A stretch of 61,273 bases of DNA from Paenibacillus sp. (GTDB lineage Bacteria; Bacillota; Bacilli; Paenibacillales; Paenibacillaceae), in the NCBI GenBank assembly GCA_023512345.1, contig JAILZT010000029.1, forward strand, positions 1-61,273, read 5' to 3'. A program made the translations under genes and the position numbers. The notes beneath the pieces were generated by a model. It saw only the letters and a program-made list of their open reading frames with translations. It made no database searches and was not told the origin of the DNA. Below are positions 1 to 7,759 of this stretch, one piece after another; position 1 is the stretch's first letter, and every line of letters begins with the position of its first letter.

Positions 1-95
1 GATTTTGGATTTTACTCTCGTAAAATCCCACTCACTCGTTGTTCAGTTTTCAAAGATCAAGTTCTCGTTGTCGGCGATAATGTCTCACCAGCAAC
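1..95 (-). other. 5' leader of an rRNA operon (16S gene lies beyond the window edge)
   Basis: Read on the minus strand, the first bases contain GATCTTTGAAAACTGAACAA, the motif typical of pre-16S leaders and spacers in Bacillus and Paenibacillus rRNA operons. It lies just downstream of two strong tandem promoters. No mature rRNA sequence is inside the window, so the operon itself is inferred. Confidence 0.7.
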
Positions 96-101
96 TTTTA
101 T

Positions 102-130
102 AATATACCATGTCATTCGACTAAATGCAA
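102..130 (-). promoter_or_regulatory. Promoter P2 of the leftward rRNA operon
   Basis: The minus strand shows -35 TTGCAT (125-130), a 17-base spacer and -10 TATATT (102-107), which predicts a start near position 94, just before the pre-rRNA leader. Confidence 0.7.
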
Positions 131-216
131 CACTTTTTTCAAATTCATTTTTATTAATCAATAGTTAAATCTCTTCACAACACACAGATTAATATGTCGT
201 CCGTGGCTGGATTTAT

Positions 217-246
217 AATATATCATAACCTGCGTTCTAATAACAA
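217..246 (-). promoter_or_regulatory. Promoter P1 of the leftward rRNA operon
   Basis: The minus strand shows -35 TTGTTA (241-246), an 18-base spacer and -10 TATATT followed by ATAAA (217-222). It resembles P2 and lies about 115 bases upstream of it. Tandem P1/P2 promoters are usual for rRNA operons in this group. Confidence 0.6.
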
Positions 247-322
247 CGATCTAATTTTACCATTTTTGATAAAGCATGTGGCTTTCGACCTAAAAAGTAC
301 AAGTAAATTGACTAAACACATT

Positions 323-366
323 AAAAAGCGTGCAAGAACGTATCTATTGATACATCCTTGCACGCT
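323..366 (-). terminator. Rho-independent terminator after the SafA-like gene
   Basis: GCGTGCAAG (328-336) pairs with CTTGCACGC (357-365), and an inner GTATC/GATAC stem extends the hairpin. On the minus strand it is followed by five T. It closes the LysM gene and separates it from the rRNA promoters. Confidence 0.8.
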
Positions 367-392
367 GAAGCTAGAGGTACATATTCGTATTT

Positions 393-1997
393 TTAGTTAG
401 AAATCCATGGATTTCTACGCTTTTTAGGAGTGGATCCTCCTTTATTCTTGCTTGAACGCTGGGCTTTTGTTGTATCACTTTTAACGGATTTAGCTGCTCT
501 ACTTGAAGTCTTAACTTGTGGTGTAGATTTTGCTTTCACTGCCTCACTACGTTCGATAGTTTCTTCAATACCAGTAACTATTGTACTATCAGCAATGGAC
601 TGAAGGTTTTCTTGAATACTATCCACTTGCTGAAACTCAGGAATGCGATTATGGTAGCCGTAATTTTCATTACCCAAACCCGGATATTCAGGAATAGGCG
701 GGATATTCGCTGCCATCGGATACCCATACATGTTTTGTGGTGAAACATTCATACCGTATTGAGGGGATATCTGTGGCATCGGCATTTCATAGGGAGCATA
801 TGCTGGCGGGTTGGAGTACATGGGAAAAGAATTATTCATTGGCATTTCATATGGAGAAATATGAGTAGGCTGCATATGCCCTCCCATTTCACATCCACAA
901 GAGGTTGGCCAAGGCATGTTAAGAGATTGAACCCCGTATGGCGGCATTGCATTCAAAGGATGGTTCTCATGAATACCCTGAGTTAAAGGATCGACGTAAT
1001 TAGGCATAACATTAGGGCAACACGGATCCGAGAAGTCAACCGGCGAATACATATTATTCGGATAAAATGATGGATGTACACATTCCGGCTCATACGAGAC
1101 CGGCTGGATTTGGCCCAAAGGAGCATTCATTGACATGTCAGCCATCGGTTCATACAGCGGGTAAGCAGGCGGACAATCATAAAAGTTAGGGTTTTCTGTT
1201 AGTCCTGGATAACCCGCCGATTTATCACAATAGCAAGGCATAGATTGAGCTATAGGCGCTGTTTGGTATATTGGAGCTGGTTGGTTTACTGGAGCTGGTT
1301 GATATATTGGAGCTAGGTTAATGGGTGCAGGCTGATTTACTTGAGCAGGTTGGACCATGTGCATAGGTTGGTTTTCTGGAACAGGTGGCATTTCATAATA
1401 TGAAACCACCTCCTGTGTAGGTACTGATATTTGGACATACAAACTTTGGGTCTCGGAGTGCATCATCTTTTCCTGAACTGGAGCTACTTCAACTGGCACT
1501 ACAGGAGCTGGAACTACAGGAGTTGGGGCTTCAGGAAGATGGACTACCATCGGAGGCTGCTCTATGGGTCCTGTGTAAGTTTTACTTCCGGGTTGGAGTT
1601 TTTCATTCATATGATTCGGCATATGCATAGGTTGTGCTGACTGCATCATCATCCCTGGTGCAATGTCTTTCTTAGGGATACTAACCACTTCCCCTACAAG
1701 TAGTGCATTAGGATTCTTTAGTTGAGGGTTGGCCGCAATCATTTCCTGCAAAGAAATTCCCCATGCTTTGGATAATTTCCAGAGTGTATCTCCTTGTTTC
1801 ACAGTGTGCTTATAGTAAACATCACTGTTCTCTGGAATAGGTAATGGAGATGCAGGTATTTTCACTTTTCCGCCGACCACCAGCACTTCGGGATTGCTGA
1901 TTTGGGTGTTTGCCTCAATTATTTTTTGCAGCGGGACTCCGTACTTTTGCGATAATGCATACAGCGTATCGCCTTGTTTGACAATGTGTATTTTCAC
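393..1997 (-). CDS. safA: LysM spore-coat morphogenetic protein, SafA-like
   Basis: Two LysM modules lie at about residues 2-48 and 63-108. Each begins with VKQGDTL and ends in an I-P pair, as expected for this peptidoglycan-binding fold. The remaining 420 residues are low-complexity and rich in Pro, Met, Tyr, Asn and Gln. PAP(I/V)(N/Y)Q repeats occur at 215-251, several Cys are scattered along the tail, and the C-terminus is strongly basic. LysM followed by a long sticky tail is the plan of SafA, which organises the inner spore coat at the cortex boundary, and safA sits near pheA and obg in B. subtilis too. At 534 residues it is longer than the roughly 390 of B. subtilis SafA. The start is GTG, with AGGAGG at 2008-2013. 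The role is inferred from architecture and gene order; expression is probably mother-cell specific. Confidence 0.65.
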   Translation of the reverse strand: MKIHIVKQGDTLYALSQKYGVPLQKIIEANTQISNPEVLVVGGKVKIPASPLPIPENSDVYYKHTVKQGDTLWKLSKAWGISLQEMIAANPQLKNPNALLVGEVVSIPKKDIAPGMMMQSAQPMHMPNHMNEKLQPGSKTYTGPIEQPPMVVHLPEAPTPVVPAPVVPVEVAPVQEKMMHSETQSLYVQISVPTQEVVSYYEMPPVPENQPMHMVQPAQVNQPAPINLAPIYQPAPVNQPAPIYQTAPIAQSMPCYCDKSAGYPGLTENPNFYDCPPAYPLYEPMADMSMNAPLGQIQPVSYEPECVHPSFYPNNMYSPVDFSDPCCPNVMPNYVDPLTQGIHENHPLNAMPPYGVQSLNMPWPTSCGCEMGGHMQPTHISPYEMPMNNSFPMYSNPPAYAPYEMPMPQISPQYGMNVSPQNMYGYPMAANIPPIPEYPGLGNENYGYHNRIPEFQQVDSIQENLQSIADSTIVTGIEETIERSEAVKAKSTPQVKTSSRAAKSVKSDTTKAQRSSKNKGGSTPKKRRNPWISN

Positions 1998-2169
1998 TCA
2001 GCATTAACCTCCTAAAAGTTTTGTGGAGTATTCACGCGACGTAACGGATTCTGAAAGCATCTATCCATAGGATGTACGGTGCTTTCTTGCATAGTTATAT
2101 GCGATACAGCCGCCTCCTTCGTTACTACATCTTATGCAGCCCATGGGCGATTGACATCCTCGAAATAAA

Positions 2170-2202
2170 AAAAATCCTTTCATGAGTTCATGAAAGGATC
2201 TC
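2170..2202 (-). terminator. Terminator of the pheB-hom-thrB-pheA-ilvE operon (distal copy)
   Basis: A perfect inverted repeat ATCCTTTCATGA / TCATGAAAGGAT (2174-2199) is followed on the minus strand by eight T. It is the second of two almost identical hairpins downstream of ilvE. Confidence 0.8.
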
Positions 2203-2217
2203 TGGTTATGTTCAGAT

Positions 2218-2248
2218 ATCCTTTCATGAGTGCATGAAAGGATTTTTA
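2218..2248 (-). terminator. Second, near-identical hairpin directly after ilvE
   Basis: The arms ATCCTTTCATGA and CATGAAAGGAT (2218-2243) repeat those of the neighbouring hairpin; the T-run lies on the plus-strand side (2243-2247). It could act as an RNA 3'-end structure for ilvE, or as a terminator for plus-strand transcription. Together the pair looks like a duplicated terminator. Confidence 0.5.
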
Positions 2249-2264
2249 GTGTATTTAAAATGTC

Positions 2265-3146
2265 TTATTCCCAGACCTTGTAGCCATCTTTATCTACAAC
2301 GTTGCGGAACTCTTCGAGCAGCTTGAGGGTAATCGGTCCAGCATGACCTTCGCCAATAATCCGGCCGTCAATTTCACGTGCTGCAATAACTTCTGCTGCC
2401 GTACCGGTAAAGAACACTTCATCTGCGATATACACATCGTGCATCGTAAATGGTTCTTCTTTGAGCTTGTACCCCAGCTTCTCACACAACTCAATTATAG
2501 CCAACCGTGTAATACCCTCCAACGCACCTAAGTAACAGGGTGGAGTATAGACAACCCCTCTTTTGATAATGAAAATATTATCGCCAGATCCCTCAGTAAC
2601 GTATCCCTGAGCGTTCATCATGATTGCTTCGTCCGCTTCAGCAAGGTTGGATTGGATTTTAACGAGAATATTGTTCAGGTAGTTAAGGGATTTGATCTTC
2701 GGATTAAGTGCATCCGGGAGATTGCGGCGCTGTGATACAGATACGGCACGAAGTCCGTTAATATAAGCATTCTCTGGATAAATAGCTAATTGCTCTACAA
2801 TGATGATCACACTAGCTTTTGGGCAACGACGCGGATCAAGTCCTAAATTTCCGGGACCACGGGAGACAATAAGACGAATATATCCATTACGCATATCATT
2901 ACGGCGTATCGTTTCTGCCATAGCTTCCAGCATTTCATCATAGGCTAATGGAATTTCTAATTGAATAGATTTAGCTGAATCATACAGCCTGTCCAAATGC
3001 TCCTGGCATTTAAAGATGTTCCCATTGTAAATACGAATGCCTTCAAAGATTCCATCACCATACAAAAAACCGTGATCAAAAACAGATACCTTTGCGTTGT
3101 CCTTTGTTACATATTGTCCATCCAAATAGATAATTTGTTCAGCCAT
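2265..3146 (-). CDS. ilvE: Branched-chain amino-acid aminotransferase
   Basis: This is a PLP enzyme of fold type IV, 293 residues, matching the short IlvE form. It catalyses the last transamination in Leu, Ile and Val synthesis and uses 2-oxoglutarate/glutamate. Family marks are the N-terminal YLDGQ and DHGFLYGDGIFEG segments, the PLP-lysine region KIKSLNYLNN, and the cofactor-side EGSGDNIF. A longer reading frame exists, but the ATG at 3146 is preferred: it begins MAEQIIYLDG and has GGAGGT upstream, inside the end of pheA. Only four bases separate it from the pheA stop, so it is the last gene of the operon. D-amino-acid aminotransferase is a related alternative, but the sequence and the amino-acid operon favour IlvE. 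Confidence 0.88.
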   Translation of the reverse strand: MAEQIIYLDGQYVTKDNAKVSVFDHGFLYGDGIFEGIRIYNGNIFKCQEHLDRLYDSAKSIQLEIPLAYDEMLEAMAETIRRNDMRNGYIRLIVSRGPGNLGLDPRRCPKASVIIIVEQLAIYPENAYINGLRAVSVSQRRNLPDALNPKIKSLNYLNNILVKIQSNLAEADEAIMMNAQGYVTEGSGDNIFIIKRGVVYTPPCYLGALEGITRLAIIELCEKLGYKLKEEPFTMHDVYIADEVFFTGTAAEVIAAREIDGRIIGEGHAGPITLKLLEEFRNVVDKDGYKVWE

Positions 3147-3150
3147 GATC

Positions 3151-4038
3151 TTACTGCACCTCCGCTTTCTCTTCCTCATAGGTGTATGTGGGATACGAGC
3201 CTAGAATCCGTACCTGACAGCCAAGTGCCTTAATTTCCTCAATCGCAGCTGGCAGTAGGATAGATTCTATCGGTTCGAGCACATCAATATAAAAATAATA
3301 GGTACCCAGTTTCTTTTTCGTAGGACGGGATTCAATGCGCGACAGATTTAACCGACGCCAGGCAAAGGCAGATAGCACCTGATGAAGTGCACCCGGAAAG
3401 TCTTCCGGCAAAGTTACAAGTACACTTGTTTTATTACCTGAACTTTTGCGGGGGAGCTCAATCTTATCGTGCCCGACCAGTACAAACCTTGTGTAGTTAT
3501 TATCGTGGTCGGTAATTTGCTTCTCCACAATTTCCAGACCATGGGTAGCTGCCCCAAGAGCAGTACCTATTGCAGCCCAGCCTTTTCCTGGATTGTTCTT
3601 AACAATCTCTACAGCTTCAGAGGTACTTCCCACCGATTCCAGCTCTGCCCACGGTGCGTGCTCACGGATATACTGCCCACATTGTGCAGTCGCCACCGGG
3701 TGAGACAGAATCTTTACAATCCTCGAATACTCTCTCTTACCGTTGGTATCCACGAATTCACCAGGAGTACCGATCAAGTTCTGAATAGAGGGATATATCC
3801 ACTCCGCCTGCATCGGCAGGTCCACTTCATTAACAAGCCAATCGATATGCAGGCTAACCGAACCCTCAATGGTGTTCTCAATAGGAATAACACTGTATTC
3901 TGTCTTCTCCCCAACTGTTGACAAGAACACATCAGAGATAAGCTTATGGTGAACTATGTTTATCTGTTCACCACCAAATAGATGCAGCAGTGCTTCGTGA
4001 GATACGGAGCCCTGCGGCAGTACCGCTATGGATTTCAT
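3151..4038 (-). CDS. pheA: Prephenate dehydratase
   Basis: This 295-residue enzyme converts prephenate to phenylpyruvate in phenylalanine synthesis. The catalytic periplasmic-binding-like domain covers about residues 1-185. It begins IAVLPQGSVSHEA and contains the NNYTRFVL segment holding the catalytic Thr of the TRF motif. A C-terminal ACT domain (about 200-285, with ESRP) normally gives feedback control by phenylalanine. The start overlaps the thrB stop by four bases (ATGA), so the two are translationally coupled. This is the monofunctional Bacillus type, without a chorismate mutase domain. Confidence 0.95.
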   Translation of the reverse strand: MKSIAVLPQGSVSHEALLHLFGGEQINIVHHKLISDVFLSTVGEKTEYSVIPIENTIEGSVSLHIDWLVNEVDLPMQAEWIYPSIQNLIGTPGEFVDTNGKREYSRIVKILSHPVATAQCGQYIREHAPWAELESVGSTSEAVEIVKNNPGKGWAAIGTALGAATHGLEIVEKQITDHDNNYTRFVLVGHDKIELPRKSSGNKTSVLVTLPEDFPGALHQVLSAFAWRRLNLSRIESRPTKKKLGTYYFYIDVLEPIESILLPAAIEEIKALGCQVRILGSYPTYTYEEEKAEVQ

Positions 4039-5033
4039 GACCGTATTTCTCCTTTTATCATATCTAAAAACGAATCACTTTGCATCTCGTTTCTCTCAAG
4101 CAGTTCCGTTTGTACCCCAGTGATACAAGGTGACAGCCAGCATGTCTGTGCTGTGATGCCTTGTTCCTGCATCGTTTCCAGCAGAAAGGCTTCAAGTTGA
4201 TTCTTACGGGTCTCATGTCGGTCAACCAAGGCAAGCAAAGTTGGACCCGCACCACTAAGGGCAATCCCTAAGGCTCCCCGATCAGGAGCTTCCGCTAGCA
4301 GCCTTTCCATACCCGGTACTAACGGCGCCCGATAAGGCTGATGCAAACGATCCTGCATCGCTGTCCGGATTAGATCCAGCCTTCCGGAGGCTAGAGCGGC
4401 CGTTAGCAGGGAGGTACGACTTATGTTATATACTGCATCTGTCACAGTTACTTCAGAGGGAAGCACCCCTCTAGCTTTGGAGGTTGCAAGCTCAAATTCC
4501 GGGATAATGACAAGTACCTCAAGCTCTGCAGGTGGCTCAATCCGTATATAGTCTGCACGGACACCATCCCACACAGCGGTAATAATTCCACCAAATAATG
4601 AGGCACCTACATTATCCGGGTGTTTCTCCAAAGCAGTTGCCATACTGAATAGTTTGGCGTTGTCCAAAGGATAACCTATCATCGCATTAGCCGCAGCCAT
4701 GCCGCCAATTATAGCGGACGCACTGCTGCCAAGTCCTCGTGTCAAAGGAATCTCCGAATACATGGATATTTCCAATTCAGGGATAGAGACACCCGCTTCC
4801 GCAAATACCATTTGCGCAACCTGATAGATTAAATTACTCTTGTCCTGAGCTAAGCCCTTCATCTCATCACCATGCAGGTGAAAGGTTGTAACAGATGCTT
4901 CTTGCATTTCTATCCAAGCATATAAGGATAAGGCCATCCCAAGTGTATCAAAACCTGGACCCAGGTTAGCTGTACTGGCGGGAACCTTTACCCTTGCTCT
5001 TTTATATTTGTGCGACGGTATGGAGTTTCTCAC
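4035..5033 (-). CDS. thrB: Homoserine kinase
   Basis: A GHMP-family kinase of 332 residues that phosphorylates homoserine for threonine synthesis. The N-terminal VPASTANLGPGFDTLG and the ATP-binding loop PLTRGLGSSASAI (about residues 93-105) are characteristic, as is the C-terminal LSGAGPT. The start is GTG with AAGGAG nine bases upstream. It lies 44 bases after hom and overlaps pheA by four bases. No threonine synthase gene is present in the window, so thrC must be elsewhere. Confidence 0.95.
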   Translation of the reverse strand: MRNSIPSHKYKRARVKVPASTANLGPGFDTLGMALSLYAWIEMQEASVTTFHLHGDEMKGLAQDKSNLIYQVAQMVFAEAGVSIPELEISMYSEIPLTRGLGSSASAIIGGMAAANAMIGYPLDNAKLFSMATALEKHPDNVGASLFGGIITAVWDGVRADYIRIEPPAELEVLVIIPEFELATSKARGVLPSEVTVTDAVYNISRTSLLTAALASGRLDLIRTAMQDRLHQPYRAPLVPGMERLLAEAPDRGALGIALSGAGPTLLALVDRHETRKNQLEAFLLETMQEQGITAQTCWLSPCITGVQTELLERNEMQSDSFLDMIKGEIRS

Positions 5034-5077
5034 TGTTGCGTTCTCCTTAGGGGATTTTTTATAAAAGCCAGGTTGGG

Positions 5078-6364
5078 TTAACCCTCTACACGGTAGTGGC
5101 TCTTCACACGGCGGATTACATTTAAATCCTCGAAATGACGCAGCACCTTATTCATACTAGCTTTGCTGGCATTATGTGTAACAATAATAATCTCGGCATC
5201 AGGATTGTTAGGATTAGCCTGTTGAACCACTGAGTCCAGACTGACATCATATTCCGCGAATACTTGAGTGATTTTTGCGAGTACACCTGCTTTATCATCG
5301 ACATGCAACAATAAGAAGTTTTTATAAAAAATATCCTCATCACTTTTAATTTTCAACGTCTTATTAGGAACAATCTGCTTCAACCCGTTAACACCCAGCT
5401 TCAGGTTTTTGATCACAGCTACAAGATCCGCTACGATGGAGGTTGCTGTTGGCATCGCACCTGCACCCGCTCCGTAGAACATCGTCTCCCCCACTGCTTC
5501 ACCGTAGACATATACAGCATTGAAAACGCCATTTACTGAGGCAATCGGATGTCCCGCACGGATCATAGTCGGCTGAACACTAATGTTGAACTCCTCATTT
5601 TGACATTCAGCTATTCCAAGCAGCTTCATTTCATATCCAAGACGCTTGGCAAATGCGATATCTTCTTTACTTACTCCAGATATCCCTTTTACAGTAACAT
5701 CTTGTAATTCTACATTTGTCCGGAATCCTAGTGTACCGAGTATGGTCATTTTACGAGCAGCATCCAGTCCCTCCACATCGGAGGTAGGATCGGATTCCGC
5801 ATAACCCAAATCCTGAGCTTCCTTAAGGACATCGTTGTATGATGCTCCTTCTTGGCTCATTTTTGTAAGTATGTAATTGGTTGTACCATTCACAATACCC
5901 ATAATTTTAGTGATTCGGTCAGAAGAAAAACCTTCGATTAAAGTTCGGATGATTGGGATCCCGCCGGCAACGCTAGCTTCATAAAACACATCACATTGCT
6001 TCTCTTGAGCTTTTGCCAATATTTCCGAGCCATGCAATGCCATTAAGTCCTTGTTGGCGGTTACGATATGCTTGCCGCGATCCAAAGCTTCTAGTATATA
6101 TTCCTTCGTTCCATCAATTCCGCCCATGACTTCTACGATGACGTCAATTTCCGGGTCGCGAATTACTTCCCACGGATCTGTGGTGATTTTGGATGGATCA
6201 ATATCGATATCGCGGGCTTTCTCGGAATTTTTCACGGATATACGTTCAATAATAATAGGGGAACCTACCTGACTGCTCAGATGTTCCTGATTCCCTTCTA
6301 CAATACGAACTACTCCCGTACCCACAGTACCCAGTCCCAGCAATCCTATTTTCACTGGCTTCAT
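5078..6364 (-). CDS. hom: Homoserine dehydrogenase
   Basis: This 428-residue enzyme reduces aspartate semialdehyde to homoserine, the branch point to threonine and methionine. It has an N-terminal Rossmann fold with GLGTVGTG at about residues 10-17, a catalytic middle domain (ANKDLMA, then the GTTNYILT substrate segment), and a C-terminal ACT domain (about 350-425) for feedback control. Length and layout match the Gram-positive Hom type, not the aspartokinase-fused type. It is the second gene of the operon that starts at pheB. AGGGGG precedes the ATG at a rather long 12-base distance. Confidence 0.95.
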   Translation of the reverse strand: MKPVKIGLLGLGTVGTGVVRIVEGNQEHLSSQVGSPIIIERISVKNSEKARDIDIDPSKITTDPWEVIRDPEIDVIVEVMGGIDGTKEYILEALDRGKHIVTANKDLMALHGSEILAKAQEKQCDVFYEASVAGGIPIIRTLIEGFSSDRITKIMGIVNGTTNYILTKMSQEGASYNDVLKEAQDLGYAESDPTSDVEGLDAARKMTILGTLGFRTNVELQDVTVKGISGVSKEDIAFAKRLGYEMKLLGIAECQNEEFNISVQPTMIRAGHPIASVNGVFNAVYVYGEAVGETMFYGAGAGAMPTATSIVADLVAVIKNLKLGVNGLKQIVPNKTLKIKSDEDIFYKNFLLLHVDDKAGVLAKITQVFAEYDVSLDSVVQQANPNNPDAEIIIVTHNASKASMNKVLRHFEDLNVIRRVKSHYRVEG

Positions 6365-6421
6365 CTGTATCTAAATCCCCCTTAAAGTTTCACGAAGCAA
6401 CGCTGCTTCAAAAAATATACT

Positions 6422-6859
6422 CTAACCCTGCCCAACGATCAGGGCACGTTTCACTCCGGAAATCCCCTTTAGGCTGTCCATCATATCGCCCAGTTCTTCG
6501 TTAAGATGCGAAATTTCTACTGAAATTACTACGTTTGCTCTTCCTTGCAGCGGAATACTTTGATGAATGGTCAGCACATTTGCCCCATGGCTTGCAACAG
6601 AGCTCAATACCTTGGACAACATCCCCGATTCATGCTCCAAATCTAGAGAAACAGTGACAATACGCTCACGCTCCAGCTGATGAATCAGATGAATACCATC
6701 CTTATATTTATAAAAAGCACTTCGGCTAAGTCCTACCTGTTCTACACCTTCATTAACAGTCTTCGCATCCCCGGCTTCAAGCAGCTGTTTAACCTGCATG
6801 GTCTTGAGCACCGCATCGGGCAATATATCTTCCCGGACTAAATAATAGCGTTCTTTCAC
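6422..6859 (-). CDS. pheB: ACT-domain protein PheB (UPF0735 family)
   Basis: A 145-residue cytosolic protein. The first half is helical and contains a helix-turn-helix-like stretch (GLSRSAFYKYKDGI, about residues 44-57). The second half is an ACT domain (about 70-143), a fold that usually binds amino acids. It matches the PheB family found beside pheA and obg in Bacillus, whose biochemical role is unsettled. The start is GTG with GAGGAGAGG upstream. It is the first gene of the operon, 32 bases downstream of a good sigma-A promoter -10. A regulatory, amino-acid-sensing role is an inference. Confidence 0.85.
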   Translation of the reverse strand: MKERYYLVREDILPDAVLKTMQVKQLLEAGDAKTVNEGVEQVGLSRSAFYKYKDGIHLIHQLERERIVTVSLDLEHESGMLSKVLSSVASHGANVLTIHQSIPLQGRANVVISVEISHLNEELGDMMDSLKGISGVKRALIVGQG

Positions 6860-6901
6860 GAACGTCCTCTCCTCAAAGACTTATGTATTTACCTAGTGGA
6901 C

Positions 6902-6931
6902 ATTATATCGGATTTTACCCTCGAAAAGCAA
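6902..6931 (-). promoter_or_regulatory. Sigma-A promoter of the pheB-hom-thrB-pheA-ilvE operon
   Basis: The minus strand shows -35 TTGCTT (6926-6931), an 18-base spacer and a perfect -10 TATAAT (6902-6907), about 42 bases before the pheB GTG. Confidence 0.8.
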
Positions 6932-6967
6932 TACTTTTTAACTTGAACGCCTAAATATGCATTATGG

Positions 6968-6993
6968 AAAAGCCCCCGGTGTTCACCGAGGGT
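6968..6993 (-). terminator. Terminator of the SPFH three-gene module
   Basis: On the minus strand CCCTCGGTG pairs with CACCGGGGG and is followed by CTTTT. It lies 23 bases after the last gene of the module. Confidence 0.75.
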
Positions 6994-7015
6994 AGAAAAA
7001 AAGATCTATTTAATC

Positions 7016-7744
7016 TTAACTATAGGCAATCGCAGTTCCACAATAGTCGCAAGATTTGGACTGACCAGGACTCACCGTATTCTGTGCCCCGCAACCGGAG
7101 CAGTGGATGGACTTTGGTAGCTGCTGGGGGGTGGAAGGGGACTGCGAAGGTGTGTGACCGAACCCAGAACTAGTATGTACCGGTTCCATCTGTGCGCCCT
7201 CGCTAAAGATCAAATACGGATCCAAAATCCCTCTGTCCTTCAGATAGAGAATATCCCTGCGCACATCCCCTTCACTCTGGCCTGTGCGTTCGGACAATGT
7301 GCCAATAAAGCTGATCCCAAGGCTGTCAATAAGCTCTAAATATAGGTTAGTAAGTTGCGTAAATCTATATCTCCCTTTAGCTGCCAAATTTCCGAAAAGG
7401 TAGGCCGGCAACAGAAACATCAGACCAAACATAACAAGGATAATTATAGTTATGCCGAGGGAATTCTTCCCGTTTATCCAGTCGGCTGCAAATAGGACCC
7501 CAATTTCAATAAAACCACCTATAAACACATGAAATAACAAGTTATAGTTAGAAGCTTTACGGTAGTTTTTATAATGGCTGCCCAATAAACGCAGTAATGC
7601 CAGAACTAATCCTACAGGCATGAAGAGGTAGCCTAAGGCAATGATGATATAATCGAACCCTGTGCGGTCAAACTTTGGCAAACCAGATACTGGCTGACCG
7701 CCTCTTTGCTCCGTGAACTGACCTTGAAAACCCGTTCTAATCAT
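7016..7744 (-). CDS. Membrane protein with C-terminal zinc ribbon (third gene of the SPFH module)
   Basis: A 242-residue protein. Two hydrophobic hairpins (about residues 30-50 and 72-125) suggest three to four membrane segments. A soluble region (about 130-170) follows that looks like a winged-helix fold. After a Ser/Pro/Gln linker comes a zinc ribbon of CSGC...CDYC pattern (about 218-238). I do not recognise a named family. It follows the 259-residue membrane gene by 15 bases and shares its operon with an SPFH protein. The closest known arrangement is the B. subtilis pspA-ydjG-ydjH-ydjI operon, in which YdjG is a membrane protein with zinc ribbons. That equivalence is an inference from layout. 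Confidence 0.7.
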   Translation of the reverse strand: MIRTGFQGQFTEQRGGQPVSGLPKFDRTGFDYIIIALGYLFMPVGLVLALLRLLGSHYKNYRKASNYNLLFHVFIGGFIEIGVLFAADWINGKNSLGITIIILVMFGLMFLLPAYLFGNLAAKGRYRFTQLTNLYLELIDSLGISFIGTLSERTGQSEGDVRRDILYLKDRGILDPYLIFSEGAQMEPVHTSSGFGHTPSQSPSTPQQLPKSIHCSGCGAQNTVSPGQSKSCDYCGTAIAYS

Positions 7745-7759
7745 GGTGCTTAATTCCCC

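Noticed and set aside
194..400. 68-codon plus-strand frame at the left edge
   Set aside because: It runs through the rRNA P1 promoter and the SafA terminator, has no ribosome site and resembles nothing known.
1245..1355. CRISPR-like or satellite repeat in the SafA gene
   Set aside because: The repeats are short, in frame, and encode PAP(I/V)(N/Y)Q; they are coding repeats without spacers.
2012..2092. 26-codon minus-strand frame ending at the SafA ribosome site
   Set aside because: The only purine-rich site lies about 20 bases before its ATG; the position suggests chance, though a leader peptide cannot be excluded.
3469..3921. 150-codon plus-strand frame opposite pheA
   Set aside because: It is an antisense shadow of a gene with clear family motifs and has no ribosome site.
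6365..6421. Small hairpin GAAGCA/TGCTTC between pheB and hom as a terminator
   Set aside because: It lacks a T-run on the minus strand, and the genes form one operon.
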